The notes beneath the pieces were generated by a model. That model made no database searches. It saw nothing but the letters and a program-made list of their open reading frames with translations, and was not told the DNA's origin. This document shows positions 1 to 9,294 of a DNA stretch of 64,000 nucleotides, one piece after another (positions within the stretch are counted from its first letter, which is position 1; each line of letters starts with the position of its first letter). The position numbers and the translations under genes were made by a program. Source of the stretch: Parapedobacter sp. SGR-10 (GTDB taxonomy: Bacteria; Bacteroidota; Bacteroidia; Sphingobacteriales; Sphingobacteriaceae); NCBI RefSeq assembly GCF_011030405.1, contig NZ_JAAJTJ010000012.1, positions 1-64,000 of the forward strand, read 5' to 3'.

Positions 1-2055
1 TTGATATATAGGTTAGTTGATTGTTCCTTATGCCTCATGATGATGATAGTGGGGCTATTATTGGCACACGCCTGCGGCGACATGCATACCCCAGCTCCAT
101 CATACGCCGCTGATACTTTACGGATCAGAGAATTGAACACTTCAGCTATGGCCAAGCTATATGCCGATCCCGATTCGATGCTTATACTCAGTAGCGCAGC
201 CTTAGCGTTGAGCGACTCATTGTCTTATGAACGGGGGAGGTTTCAGTCCCTTTTTAATACTGGGCTCGCTTATAGGGCATTGGGCAAATATCAGCAATCG
301 GTTGACCAGTTAGCCTTAGCACAGGAGGTTGCCCGGACATGGAGAGATACGCTCTTGCAGACCCGCGTATTGAGCGTATCGGCACAGGTGTACGTAGATC
401 TTGGTGATCATGAGAATGCACTGGAACGCGCAACGCATGGACTATTATTGGCACAGCAGGCCAGATTACGGTCACAGGAAGCCTACCTGCTGAGTATTGT
501 AGGGATGATATATGGGCTCCGCGAAAAAGATCACGATAAAGCACTAGATTATTATGGTAAGAGCCTATCCATATATCAAGATCTGGGAGACTCGACTATG
601 ATGCCTTTTGTGCTGGATAATATGGCCCATGTCTATTTGTATAAAGGAGATATAGGTCTTGCCGAAGAAAACTATACAAAGGCGTATCATCTGGCGCAGG
701 ATCTGAAACAGCCCAAAGCCATATTGACCGCTTTACAGTCATTGTCACATTTTTATACAAGGACCGATCAATTGGATAAAGCGCTTGGCCATCTCCTACA
801 GGCGAGAGATATGCTGCAACACATGCCCGGTGACCGCACCCAATACCTTTTTATGCTATATCAGCTTACGGATTTGTATCAAAGTAAGGGCGATGCTGAT
901 CTGGCCTTGAGCTATGGGAGAGAAGCCATGGAAATCGCTGAAAGGGAACAACGTCTGTGGCACATGATCCGTATTGCCGGTAAGCTGGCAGAGGTTTATG
1001 AGATCAAAAAGGATTATAGAAACGCTTATCTTCTGAGCGAAAAAGCCAGAATTTCTCAAGATAGCCTGTATAAGAAGGATAAGGAGGATAACATCGTCCG
1101 TATAGAAGAACGGTACAAATACCAAAAAGAGCAGGATCAGGTCAAGGCCGAGCATCAGCTGCAACTGCAACGTAAGCAGTCCTATCTCTATATGTTTATC
1201 CTGATCAGTATAGCATTACTACTTATATTACTGGTGGTGATGTGGTTTCTTCGCCAACGAAATGTGTTGAACAGCAAACTCCACGAAGCCAACGAATGTA
1301 TCGAGAAGCAGAATGATAAACTGATGGAGGAGGCACAGTTCAAAACACATCTGATATCTTTGATCACACATGATGTGCGAGCTCCGATCAGCAATCTCAA
1401 CATGATAATCAATGTTTTGAATCATGGAAATAGTTCCGGGAACTGGACAGAAAAGTCGCTTAAAGGATGTCGCCAGGAACTGGACAAGGTAAAGTATTTT
1501 ATGGAGGACTTCTTACGATGGGCCGTTTTCCAGTCCGAAGGTGCCAGAATCCATAAATCCTATTTTGATCTTGGCGATGTTATCCGATCGGTCGTCTCGC
1601 TATATGATCCGCAGGCCCATGAAAAAGATATAACCATAACGGAGTTTGTTGATGAGGATGTTGAAGTATACGGCATTAAGGAGGCGATTGCCACAGTCGT
1701 CAGGAACTTAGTCGGCAATGCGATCAAATTTACAGAAGCTGGCGGAACAGTAGTAGTCAAGGCAGCAAAACAATACGATGCCACGGAGCCGACGATAATC
1801 ATCTCTGTGGAAGACAGTGGTATAGGCATGTCTGAAGATGTACAGCACAGCCTGTTTGCTCCAGCATCCCAGACAGATCGGTCGGGTAGAAGAGGGCTTG
1901 GACTTTTTCTTTGTAATTATTTCCTGTCGCTGCATGACAGTACGCTCCACGTGAGCAGTCGGCTCGGCATAGGTACAGTCTTTTCGTTCAGCCTCATACA
2001 ACCATCGGATGAATCCATCGCACAGGAAGACAGATACGCAGACGAGGAAAACTAA
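1..2055 (+). CDS. TPR-containing sensor histidine kinase (5' end at window edge)
   Basis: Membrane sensor kinase predicted to autophosphorylate on a histidine and pass the phosphate to a response regulator that is not in this window. A hydrophobic N-terminus (about residues 8-25) looks like a signal peptide. It is followed by tetratricopeptide-like helical repeats (about 60-370), a coiled-coil stretch, one membrane segment (about 395-418) and a HisKA/HATPase_c core. The H-box reads HDVRAPISN with the phosphoacceptor His near residue 457; the N-box (VRNLVGNAIKF), DSGIGMS and GLGLFL ATP-lid motifs are intact. This periplasmic-TPR layout is common in Bacteroidota. The reading frame is open from base 1 with a TTG codon there, so the true start may be that TTG, ATG 37 or upstream of the window. 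The ligand is unknown. Confidence 0.85.
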   Translation: MIYRLVDCSLCLMMMIVGLLLAHACGDMHTPAPSYAADTLRIRELNTSAMAKLYADPDSMLILSSAALALSDSLSYERGRFQSLFNTGLAYRALGKYQQSVDQLALAQEVARTWRDTLLQTRVLSVSAQVYVDLGDHENALERATHGLLLAQQARLRSQEAYLLSIVGMIYGLREKDHDKALDYYGKSLSIYQDLGDSTMMPFVLDNMAHVYLYKGDIGLAEENYTKAYHLAQDLKQPKAILTALQSLSHFYTRTDQLDKALGHLLQARDMLQHMPGDRTQYLFMLYQLTDLYQSKGDADLALSYGREAMEIAEREQRLWHMIRIAGKLAEVYEIKKDYRNAYLLSEKARISQDSLYKKDKEDNIVRIEERYKYQKEQDQVKAEHQLQLQRKQSYLYMFILISIALLLILLVVMWFLRQRNVLNSKLHEANECIEKQNDKLMEEAQFKTHLISLITHDVRAPISNLNMIINVLNHGNSSGNWTEKSLKGCRQELDKVKYFMEDFLRWAVFQSEGARIHKSYFDLGDVIRSVVSLYDPQAHEKDITITEFVDEDVEVYGIKEAIATVVRNLVGNAIKFTEAGGTVVVKAAKQYDATEPTIIISVEDSGIGMSEDVQHSLFAPASQTDRSGRRGLGLFLCNYFLSLHDSTLHVSSRLGIGTVFSFSLIQPSDESIAQEDRYADEEN

Positions 2056-2163
2056 ATCGCCTTATTTTTTTACTAGTCATTTTATCAACCAATGTTACAG
2101 AAAATTGTTGACCAGATGTATTGTTTTGTTAATGGGCAGACAATTTATCACTGATTTTTGCTT

Positions 2164-2197
2164 TCAAAAAAGAGAGGCCGACACTCCTGCCGGCCTC
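2164..2197 (-). terminator. Intrinsic terminator of the small secreted-protein gene
   Basis: GAGGCCG (2174-2180) and CGGCCTC (2191-2197) form a GC-rich stem. Read on the minus strand the hairpin is followed by a T run, just past the stop codon of the gene ending at 2221. It also separates that gene from the convergent kinase gene. Confidence 0.7.
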
Positions 2198-2220
2198 GAT
2201 TGAAACAAAAATACCCGGTT

Positions 2221-2646
2221 CTAGGGGTATGTCGTGACTACCTTGCTGATCTGCCAGGTGTCGTCATGGCAGCAGAGCGTGATATAATCTACGCGGGTGA
2301 AATTGTCAAACTCCATAATGACTTTGGCCATACAGGTTCTGCTCGTCTCGTCCAGGATACGGTAAGATGTCTTGCAGTCATAGTGAAGATTTTTTGTCTT
2401 TTTAAGGAAAGCCAGGTATTGTCTTCGGTTGGATTTCTTGTCGTTCTCCACGTTATAGTGTTCGAAGTCTTTGGTAAGCGACAGCTTGTGGTTTTCGAAG
2501 TTTCCCATACTCACGGCCGCCAGGTAATTGGTGATGACCAGGGAAGAAGGAGACGTGTTTTTGGTGTCGTCGATAGTCCCTGCAAATGAACGAAAAGAAC
2601 CTAGAGAAACAAGAGCAATGACGAGGGTAGTGATGATAGTTTTCAT
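2221..2646 (-). CDS. Small secreted protein, NTF2/lumazine-binding-like (unrecognised function)
   Basis: A 141-residue protein with a clear N-terminal signal peptide (MKTIITTLVIALVSLGSFRS, cleavage near FAG). The mature part has a length and pattern (ITNYLAAVSMGNFEN, then several beta-like strands ending in DDTWQISKV) resembling small secreted NTF2-like or 'putative lumazine-binding' proteins of Bacteroidota. The family call is by general pattern only. It contains a Cys-Cys pair near the C-terminus. It is a single gene with its own -7 box upstream and a terminator downstream, convergent to the kinase gene. No catalytic role can be assigned. Confidence 0.7.
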   Translation of the reverse strand: MKTIITTLVIALVSLGSFRSFAGTIDDTKNTSPSSLVITNYLAAVSMGNFENHKLSLTKDFEHYNVENDKKSNRRQYLAFLKKTKNLHYDCKTSYRILDETSRTCMAKVIMEFDNFTRVDYITLCCHDDTWQISKVVTTYP

Positions 2647-2699
2647 GATGTGTTTTTTATGTTGTTAACTAAATTTTATTGTTTCGTTTAATGTATGAC

Positions 2700-2707
2700 C
2701 AAAGGTA
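2700..2707 (-). promoter_or_regulatory. -7 box TACCTTTG for the small secreted protein
   Basis: A perfect match to the Bacteroidota -7 consensus TAnnTTTG on the minus strand, 53 bases upstream of the ATG at 2646. No clear -33 TTG is visible. Confidence 0.45.
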
Positions 2708-3341
2708 GACAGGCATTCATTTCCTCGCCATACCGATTAGGTGGATAGGGGAGGGTATTCGACAAAACCGGTTTTTTTGTCGGTGAAAATTTTTACCGAT
2801 ATATCTTCTTTTTGATCACCTACATATCCTCAAGACGACGGACAATGCCGGAGGGTTGCACAGGGAAAAAGCAGGGCATCGGCAGCAAGCTAAGATACAA
2901 GCCTGGCAAAGCCATCGTCGGTAGGAGCAAAAAAATACCTACTGATATTTGAGTAGAGACGAATCCGTGTATAAAAAAGAGGAAATAGATTTTTTTTGTT
3001 TGTCGTTAACTTTTAGCCAATAATCAGAGTATATTTTTTTTACTATATATGTATATATATGTCTGTTTTATAAAATTTTATACTATGTAAAATAAATACA
3101 AAGTTATAGCATAATAACCTATTTTTAACTACTGTTCAAAGTGTGTTTTGTTTATAGTTTTGATTATCAATTATTTATGATTTTTTATTTTATATTTAAA
3201 TTATGTTAAATGTTTAATATTCAACTATATAAATAATATAAAATAATTATTTCATTTATGTATGTAGAAAACAAGTTTACATGTCTTTGTCCTACATCTC
3301 GATTGCCTTGATCTTAATTAAGCTTTTCCCAAAATCATTAC
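2708..3341. other. Long AT-rich non-coding gap upstream of rnr
   Basis: The whole gene-free stretch is 2647-3366 (720 bp). Bases 2708-2990 are of mixed composition with two small inverted repeats: CGACAAAA pairing with TTTTGTCG near 2760-2782, and GTAGG pairing with CCTAC near 2920-2943. Bases 2990-3300 are extremely AT-rich with long A and T tracts. I see no ORF with coding character, no tRNA and no recognised RNA. It may hold promoter or curved-DNA elements for rnr. Confidence 0.5.
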
Positions 3342-3349
3342 TATCTTTA
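3342..3349 (+). promoter_or_regulatory. Possible -7 box TATCTTTA for rnr
   Basis: One mismatch from TAnnTTTG, 17 bases before the rnr ATG. The match and spacing are plausible, but the AT-rich background makes chance matches likely. Confidence 0.3.
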
Positions 3350-3366
3350 CACTATTATTTTATATT

Positions 3367-5499
3367 ATGAAGTCAACAAAAAACAATCCCTATAAAGAAG
3401 TTCTAACGAAGCTGATCCTTGGCGTTTTTGAAAAATCGAGCAATCAGCTTTTCAATTACAAGCAGGTCGCCTCGAAGCTGAACCTGTCCGATACGGACTC
3501 CAAAGTAGCCATCGCCGATATCCTTCACGAAGGTGTCGAGAGCGGTGTCTTTTCTCAACCCGAAAGGGGCAAATTCAAGCTTCGCCAACTCAATGTGTAT
3601 ATCACCGGAAAGGTGGATATGACAGCCGACGGTTCTGCCTATATCGTGCCTGATGATGAGCTCGAAGATGATATCTATATCGCGCCCCGAAAACTAAGGC
3701 AGGCACTCCACGGAGATATGGTCAAAGTGCATGTCTACGAACGCAAAAAGAAAAGCCGAAAAAGGGAGGGAGAGGTCGTCGAAATCCTGCAACGTGCCAA
3801 GACAGATTTTACAGGCACGATAGATATTTCCAAAGGCTATGCCTTCTTTCTTGCAGATGACCGGAAGATGCTGCACGACATCTTTGTCCCGTTAGACCAT
3901 CTGAATGGTGCGCAAGACGGAGAGAAAGTCGTCGTGAGCATTACCGATTGGCCGGCGAATGCAAAGAACCCTGTCGGAAAGGTAAAAAGCATTCTCGGCA
4001 AGAAAGGAGAGAACGATACGGAGATGAATGCCATCCTGGCGGACTTTGGGTTTCCGCTCAGCTTTCCAAAAGCAGTCGAGGAAGCTGCCAATGCCATTTC
4101 GGAAGGTATCACAAAGGAGGAGATCGCCAAGCGACGGGATTTTAGAGATACATTGACCTTTACGATAGACCCGGTGGATGCCAAGGACTTTGACGATGCG
4201 ATTTCGTTCAAGACATTGGAAAACAGGCATTACGAGATCGGCGTGCATATTGCCGATGTGTCGCACTACGTGACGCCCGACAGCATTCTGGACAAGGAGG
4301 CTTTCGAGCGGGGTACGTCCGTGTACCTGGTGGACCGTGTCATACCGATGTTGCCTGAGCGCCTGTCCAATGATCTCTGTTCCCTTCGGCCTAGAGAGGA
4401 CAAGCTGTGCTTCTCGGCCGTATTCGAGATGGACGACAAGGCCAATGTCCACGATCAGTGGTTTGGCAGGACCATTATCCATTCCGACAGGCGGTTTACC
4501 TACGAAGAGGCGCAGGAGATCATCGAAACGAAGTCCGGCGATTATGCAGACGAGATACGGAAGCTCAACGAGCTGGCACAGATACTGAAAGAACGCCGTT
4601 TCAAAGCAGGAGCGATCAGTTTTGAGACTGAGGAAGTAAAATTCCGGTTGGACGAGAATGGGAAACCATTGGGCGTATACGCCAAGGTACGTAAGGATGC
4701 GCACAAGCTCATCGAAGATTTTATGCTGCTCGCCAACCGCCGTGTAGCCGAATTCATCGGCAAGCAGGGCCGTGGCAAAAACAAACTGGGCTTTGTCTAC
4801 CGTTTTCACGATGTGCCCAATCCGGAGACCTTGACCAACTTTTCCCAGTTTGCTTCACGTTTCGGGCATCGGCTGACGATCAAGTCCGATAAGGAAACGG
4901 CCAAATCCCTCAATGCACTGATGACAAAGATCGAGGGCAGTAGAGAGCAGAACCTATTGACCACCCTGGCCGTGCGTTCGATGGCCAAGGCCATATACAC
5001 CACCAAGCATTCTTCCCATTATGGATTGGCGTTCGACTATTATACACACTTTACCTCGCCTATACGGCGGTATCCGGACGTGATGGTGCACCGGCTGTTA
5101 CAGTTTTATCTCGAAGGAGGTGCCAAGGTCAATATCGAGCATTACGAAAAGATGGCCGAACACGCTTCGCAGATGGAGAAGAAAGCCGCTGAAGCCGAAC
5201 GTGCTTCGATCAAATATAAACAAGCCGAATTCCTGCAGGATCAGATCGGCGTGAAATACACAGGCCTGGTGTCCGGAGTGACCGAATGGGGGATGTATGT
5301 GGAGATTGCCGAAAACAAATGTGAGGGTATGGTCCGTCTGCGGGATATCACCGACGACTTCTACACGCTGGATGAAAAGAACTTTGCCATTATCGGCCAG
5401 CGCAAAAAGAAAGTCTACCAGCTCGGTGATGAGGTGCAGATCAAGGTCAAGAAAGTCGATCTGGAAAAAAGGCAGATTGATTTTACGCTGTTAAGCTGA
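3367..5499 (+). CDS. rnr: Ribonuclease R
   Basis: A 3'-5' processive exoribonuclease of the RNB/RNase II family, which degrades structured RNA in the cytoplasm. The 710 residues match the family length: an N-terminal helix-turn-helix-like segment, cold-shock-type OB domains (about 70-230), the RNB catalytic domain, and a C-terminal S1 domain (GLVSGVTEWGMYVEI). The catalytic motif DPVDAKDFDDA starts at Asp268 and carries the metal-binding aspartates. RRYPDVMVHRLL is the RNB signature. It ends in QIDFTLLS. A second, diverged copy of the coding bases for the last nine codons lies 131 bp downstream (see the repeat at 5471-5630). It is probably transcribed alone. Confidence 0.97.
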   Translation: MKSTKNNPYKEVLTKLILGVFEKSSNQLFNYKQVASKLNLSDTDSKVAIADILHEGVESGVFSQPERGKFKLRQLNVYITGKVDMTADGSAYIVPDDELEDDIYIAPRKLRQALHGDMVKVHVYERKKKSRKREGEVVEILQRAKTDFTGTIDISKGYAFFLADDRKMLHDIFVPLDHLNGAQDGEKVVVSITDWPANAKNPVGKVKSILGKKGENDTEMNAILADFGFPLSFPKAVEEAANAISEGITKEEIAKRRDFRDTLTFTIDPVDAKDFDDAISFKTLENRHYEIGVHIADVSHYVTPDSILDKEAFERGTSVYLVDRVIPMLPERLSNDLCSLRPREDKLCFSAVFEMDDKANVHDQWFGRTIIHSDRRFTYEEAQEIIETKSGDYADEIRKLNELAQILKERRFKAGAISFETEEVKFRLDENGKPLGVYAKVRKDAHKLIEDFMLLANRRVAEFIGKQGRGKNKLGFVYRFHDVPNPETLTNFSQFASRFGHRLTIKSDKETAKSLNALMTKIEGSREQNLLTTLAVRSMAKAIYTTKHSSHYGLAFDYYTHFTSPIRRYPDVMVHRLLQFYLEGGAKVNIEHYEKMAEHASQMEKKAAEAERASIKYKQAEFLQDQIGVKYTGLVSGVTEWGMYVEIAENKCEGMVRLRDITDDFYTLDEKNFAIIGQRKKKVYQLGDEVQIKVKKVDLEKRQIDFTLLS

Positions 5500-5630
5500 G
5501 TTGAAATAATGAAACCCTTGAAGCCCAACTGACGCTGGCGCACGAATCCCTTCGTGTGCCTCAACAATAAGCACACGAAAGGATTCGTGCGCTAACAAGG
5601 GGGCAGATTGATTTTACTTTATTAGGTTAG
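5471..5630 (+). repeat. Duplicated 3' end of rnr flanking a palindromic element
   Basis: The 16 bases GGCAGATTGATTTTAC occur at 5471-5486, inside the last codons of rnr, and again at 5602-5617. The second copy continues in frame as QIDFTLLG then TAG, against QIDFTLLS then TGA in the real gene. Thr and Leu codons differ synonymously (acg/act, ctg/tta). The segment between the copies (about 5500-5601) holds a family-A palindrome. This looks like a decayed direct duplication around an inserted or recombined element. Confidence 0.7.
5531..5597. repeat. Dispersed palindrome, family A (copy 1)
   Basis: Arms GCGCACGAATCC-CTTCGTGTGC and GCACACGAAAGGATTCGTGCGC form a long hairpin of about 25 bp arms with a short loop. 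Further copies lie at 8531-8600, 13257-13320 and 26750-26820. Confidence 0.75.
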
Positions 5631-5665
5631 GGGGCATAGGCTATTCCTATCGAGATTAAGGCCGT

Positions 5666-5694
5666 GTAGGGGCGAAGAATCTTTTGCCCTCTAC
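5666..5694. repeat. Dispersed palindrome, family D (copy 1)
   Basis: GTAGGGGCGAAGAATC followed by TTTTGCCCTCTAC, an imperfect hairpin. A closer-to-perfect copy is at 46170-46197. Confidence 0.6.
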
Positions 5695-5764
5695 TACGCC
5701 TCTTCAAACAACCCTTCCTCGAATTATTTTTTACATTTTATTTTTTACTTTTTACTTTTTCCCT

Positions 5765-5772
5765 TACCTTTG
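5765..5772 (+). promoter_or_regulatory. -7 box TACCTTTG upstream of the carA leader
   Basis: Perfect TAnnTTTG match after a T/A-rich stretch. Transcription would begin near 5778 and read through a short leader that ends in a terminator before carA. Confidence 0.5.
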
Positions 5773-5777
5773 TCTCT

Positions 5778-5880
5778 CGTGAAAAAAGCCATTTTTGAAA
5801 CGATCCCCACAGACATTGTCATCAATGTAAAATTGATAAATCATATAAATTGATAAGAATAGCCCATTTGGGCTTTTTTT
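5778..5880 (+). ncRNA. Candidate carA leader or small RNA ending in an intrinsic terminator
   Basis: About 100 nt lie between the -7 box and a terminator hairpin, AGCCCA (5861-5866) pairing with TGGGCT (5869-5874), followed by seven Ts. The 5' segment AAAAAAGCC (5782-5790) is exactly complementary to GGCTTTTTT (5872-5880 region), so it could pair with the 3' arm and the T run as an antiterminator. A 24-codon GTG-initiated reading frame also fits in the leader. It could be an attenuator for carA (pyrimidine or arginine supply) or an independent sRNA. I do not recognise it as a named RNA family. Confidence 0.4.
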
Positions 5881-5932
5881 GTGTCCGAAGGTTCGGTCTG
5901 ATAAATGGCGCGTGTAAAATTTAAAATAAATA

Positions 5933-7033
5933 ATGACCAACTACAGTAAATTACCAGCAATTTTGGTTCTTCAAGACGGAACTGTATTCCATGGCAAAGC
6001 TGCCGGAAAAATCGGAACAACTACCGGAGAGATCTGTTTCAACACAGGGACGACCGGATATCAGGAGATATTTACCGACCCTTCCTACTATGGACAGATC
6101 ATGGTGACGACCAATGCGCATATCGGCAACTACGGTATCGACGGGGACGATACGGAATCCGGAAAGATACAGATCGCTGGTCTTGTCTGTAAGAATTATA
6201 ACATCAACTATAGCCGCAAGATGGCCGATGAGTCTATCCAGAGCTATTTTGAGGCACAAAACCTTGTCGGTATCTCGGATATCGATACGCGTTCGCTGGT
6301 GCGCCATATCCGTGACAAAGGGGCGATGAACGCAATCATCTCATCGGAAAACCTCGATGTGGAGTCCCTCAAAGCCGAGCTGGCCAAAGTGCCTTCTATG
6401 GAAGGTTTGGAGCTCTCTTCTGTGGTTTCGACGACAGAGCCCTATTTCTATGGAGATGAAGACGCGACTACACGTATCGCTGTATTGGATCTGGGTATCA
6501 AAAAGAATATCCTCCGCAACTTCGATGCGAGGAATGTGTATGCAAAAGTATTTCCGGCCAAGACCACTTTTGCAGAGATGGAAGCCTGGAATCCGGAAGG
6601 CTACTTTGTGTCCAATGGGCCAGGCGACCCTGCCGCGATGCAATATGCCATCGATACCGTAAAAGAAATTTTGGCATCGGAAAAACCAATGTTTGGCATT
6701 TGCCTGGGGCATCAGGTGCTGGCATTGGCCAATGGTATCCGAACAGAAAAAATGTTCAACGGACACCGTGGTATCAACCATCCGGTAAAAAATATCATTG
6801 CCAATCGTTGTGAAGTCACTTCGCAAAACCACGGTTTTGGAGTTGTACGGGAAGATATCGAGCAATCGGACAATGTCGAGGTGACGCATGTCAACTTGAA
6901 CGACAACTCTATCGAAGGTATCCGCGTAAAAGGCAAAAAAGCATTTTCAGTGCAATACCACCCCGAATCTTCGCCAGGTCCGCATGACTCACGCTATCTG
7001 TTTGACGAGTTTATCAGCATGGTCAAGGCTTAG
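5933..7033 (+). CDS. carA: Carbamoyl-phosphate synthase small (glutaminase) subunit
   Basis: Hydrolyses glutamine and channels ammonia to the large subunit CarB (not in this window) for carbamoyl phosphate, used in arginine and pyrimidine synthesis. The 366 residues match the family. The N-terminal CPSase_sm_chain domain starts with LVLQDGTVFHGKAAG. The C-terminal class I glutamine amidotransferase has nucleophile Cys257 in GICLGHQ and His343/Glu345 in YHPESSPGP. It is followed by eno, an order seen in related genomes. A strong terminator follows the stop codon. Transcription may depend on the leader at 5778-5880. Confidence 0.97.
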   Translation: MTNYSKLPAILVLQDGTVFHGKAAGKIGTTTGEICFNTGTTGYQEIFTDPSYYGQIMVTTNAHIGNYGIDGDDTESGKIQIAGLVCKNYNINYSRKMADESIQSYFEAQNLVGISDIDTRSLVRHIRDKGAMNAIISSENLDVESLKAELAKVPSMEGLELSSVVSTTEPYFYGDEDATTRIAVLDLGIKKNILRNFDARNVYAKVFPAKTTFAEMEAWNPEGYFVSNGPGDPAAMQYAIDTVKEILASEKPMFGICLGHQVLALANGIRTEKMFNGHRGINHPVKNIIANRCEVTSQNHGFGVVREDIEQSDNVEVTHVNLNDNSIEGIRVKGKKAFSVQYHPESSPGPHDSRYLFDEFISMVKA

Positions 7034-7040
7034 GGTAATA

Positions 7041-7077
7041 AAATGTCCCAAACCCGAACGGGTTTGGGACATTTTTT
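7041..7077 (+). terminator. Intrinsic terminator after carA
   Basis: AAATGTCCCAAACCCG pairs with CGGGTTTGGGACATTT around a tiny loop and is followed by a T run. It begins 7 bases after the carA stop. Confidence 0.9.
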
Positions 7078-7164
7078 ATATTTTTGGTTTCGGCAATAAA
7101 AATGACTATATTAGTGTCCAGAATACACTAAGTGTGTTTGAAGTTTAACATAAATCCTATTTAG

Positions 7165-8463
<1,299 letters not shown>

Positions 8464-8472
8464 TGTTTTTAG

Positions 8473-8507
8473 AAACTCTTCCAAAGTTCCAAACTTTGGA
8501 AGAGTTT
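8473..8507 (+). terminator. Hairpin after eno (family E palindrome)
   Basis: AAACTCTTCCAAAGTTcc and AACTTTGGAAGAGTTT form a 16-bp stem right after the eno stop, with a weak T tail. The same palindrome type recurs at 13155-13228 and 24941-24969. Confidence 0.6.
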
Positions 8508-8530
8508 TATACAGAGCACTAATTTAGCTC

Positions 8531-8600
8531 ATGCTAGCGCACGAATCCTTTCGTGTGCTTATTGTTTTATGGCACACGAAGGGATTCTCGTGCGCCAGCG
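8531..8600. repeat. Dispersed palindrome, family A (copy 2)
   Basis: GCTAGCGCACGAATCCTTTC arm with its inverse around a short TTATTGTTTTAT loop; a single extra base (ATTCTCG) interrupts the right arm. It lies between eno and the DivIC-like gene. Confidence 0.75.
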
Positions 8601-8702
8601 TTTGGCTATAAGCTCGCACTAGCTTTCAAAAACTTCGGAGGTCTTTTTGTTTCTAACCAATAAAAGTCCTAACTTTAAAAAAATTATTTCTTTTTATCTG
8701 GC

Positions 8703-9002
8703 ATGGAACGTCTTGTTTTATTGATCCGCAACAAGTATTTGATCACAGGCATAGCCTTTGTAGTCTGGATGTGCTTTTTTGATCGGTACGATTTTGCGAC
8801 ACAATACAATTATCTCCAGGAAAAATCAAAATTGGAAAAAGAAAAGACTTTTTATGGGACAGAGATCAAAAACATCGAACAAGCCATAAAAGATGCCCAG
8901 TATAATTCCAGTGAGATCCAACGTATAGCCCGTGAAAAATACAAGATGAAACGGGATAACGAAGATGTATATGTCATTACCGAAGTAGAGGTAAAGAAAT
9001 AA
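8703..9002 (+). CDS. Septum formation initiator protein (DivIC/FtsB-like)
   Basis: A 99-residue single-pass membrane protein of the DivIC/FtsB family. It is expected to join the FtsQ-FtsL-type complex at the division septum. Residues about 12-28 (YLITGIAFVVWMCFF) are the membrane anchor. Residues 35-75 form a charged coiled coil (LQEKSKLEKEKTFYGTEIKNIEQ), followed by the characteristic RIAREKYKMKRDNEDVYVI segment. Its position after eno matches many Bacteroidota genomes. It is short but has full family length. Confidence 0.88.
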   Translation: MERLVLLIRNKYLITGIAFVVWMCFFDRYDFATQYNYLQEKSKLEKEKTFYGTEIKNIEQAIKDAQYNSSEIQRIAREKYKMKRDNEDVYVITEVEVKK

Positions 9003-9034
9003 ACTTTGGCAATTATATACTTTAGCAACCAACC

Positions 9035-9130
9035 CGTCATTTCGAACGAGGAACGAGGAGAAATCTATGGATGAATATGAATTTTATTTTCCTTTCTGTC
9101 CATAGATTTCTCTCTTCGTTCGAAATGACG
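9035..9130. repeat. Dispersed palindrome, family C (copy 1)
   Basis: CGTCATTTCGAACGA...AGAAATCTATGG and CCATAGATTTCT...TCGTTCGAAATGACG form a long imperfect hairpin of about 96 bp. Related CGTCATTGCGAGG-type or GTCATTCTG-type elements lie at 23425, 29179, 35007, 35132 and 40491. Confidence 0.7.
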
Positions 9131-9166
9131 AAAATTTAATATGCCTATATCGAGATACTCAGATGC

Positions 9167-9174
9167 TATCTTTG
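9167..9174 (+). promoter_or_regulatory. -7 box TATCTTTG upstream of the GH31 gene
   Basis: Perfect TAnnTTTG match, giving a leader of roughly 115 nt before the ATG at 9295. No convincing -33 element was found. Confidence 0.4.
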
Positions 9175-9294
9175 TAATATTTTTATGATTACCTCCTACT
9201 TCCTATAAGTTATCCGTACTTTTACCCTACCTATTTTTAAAGCTTATTATACAGTATCGTATTTTTTTTTGTTTAAAGAGTATAACTGTATATA

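Noticed and set aside
3892..4809. 305-codon open frame on the minus strand inside rnr
   Set aside because: It is antisense to a strongly conserved RNase R catalytic domain and has no recognisable domain; GC bias of the sense gene explains it.
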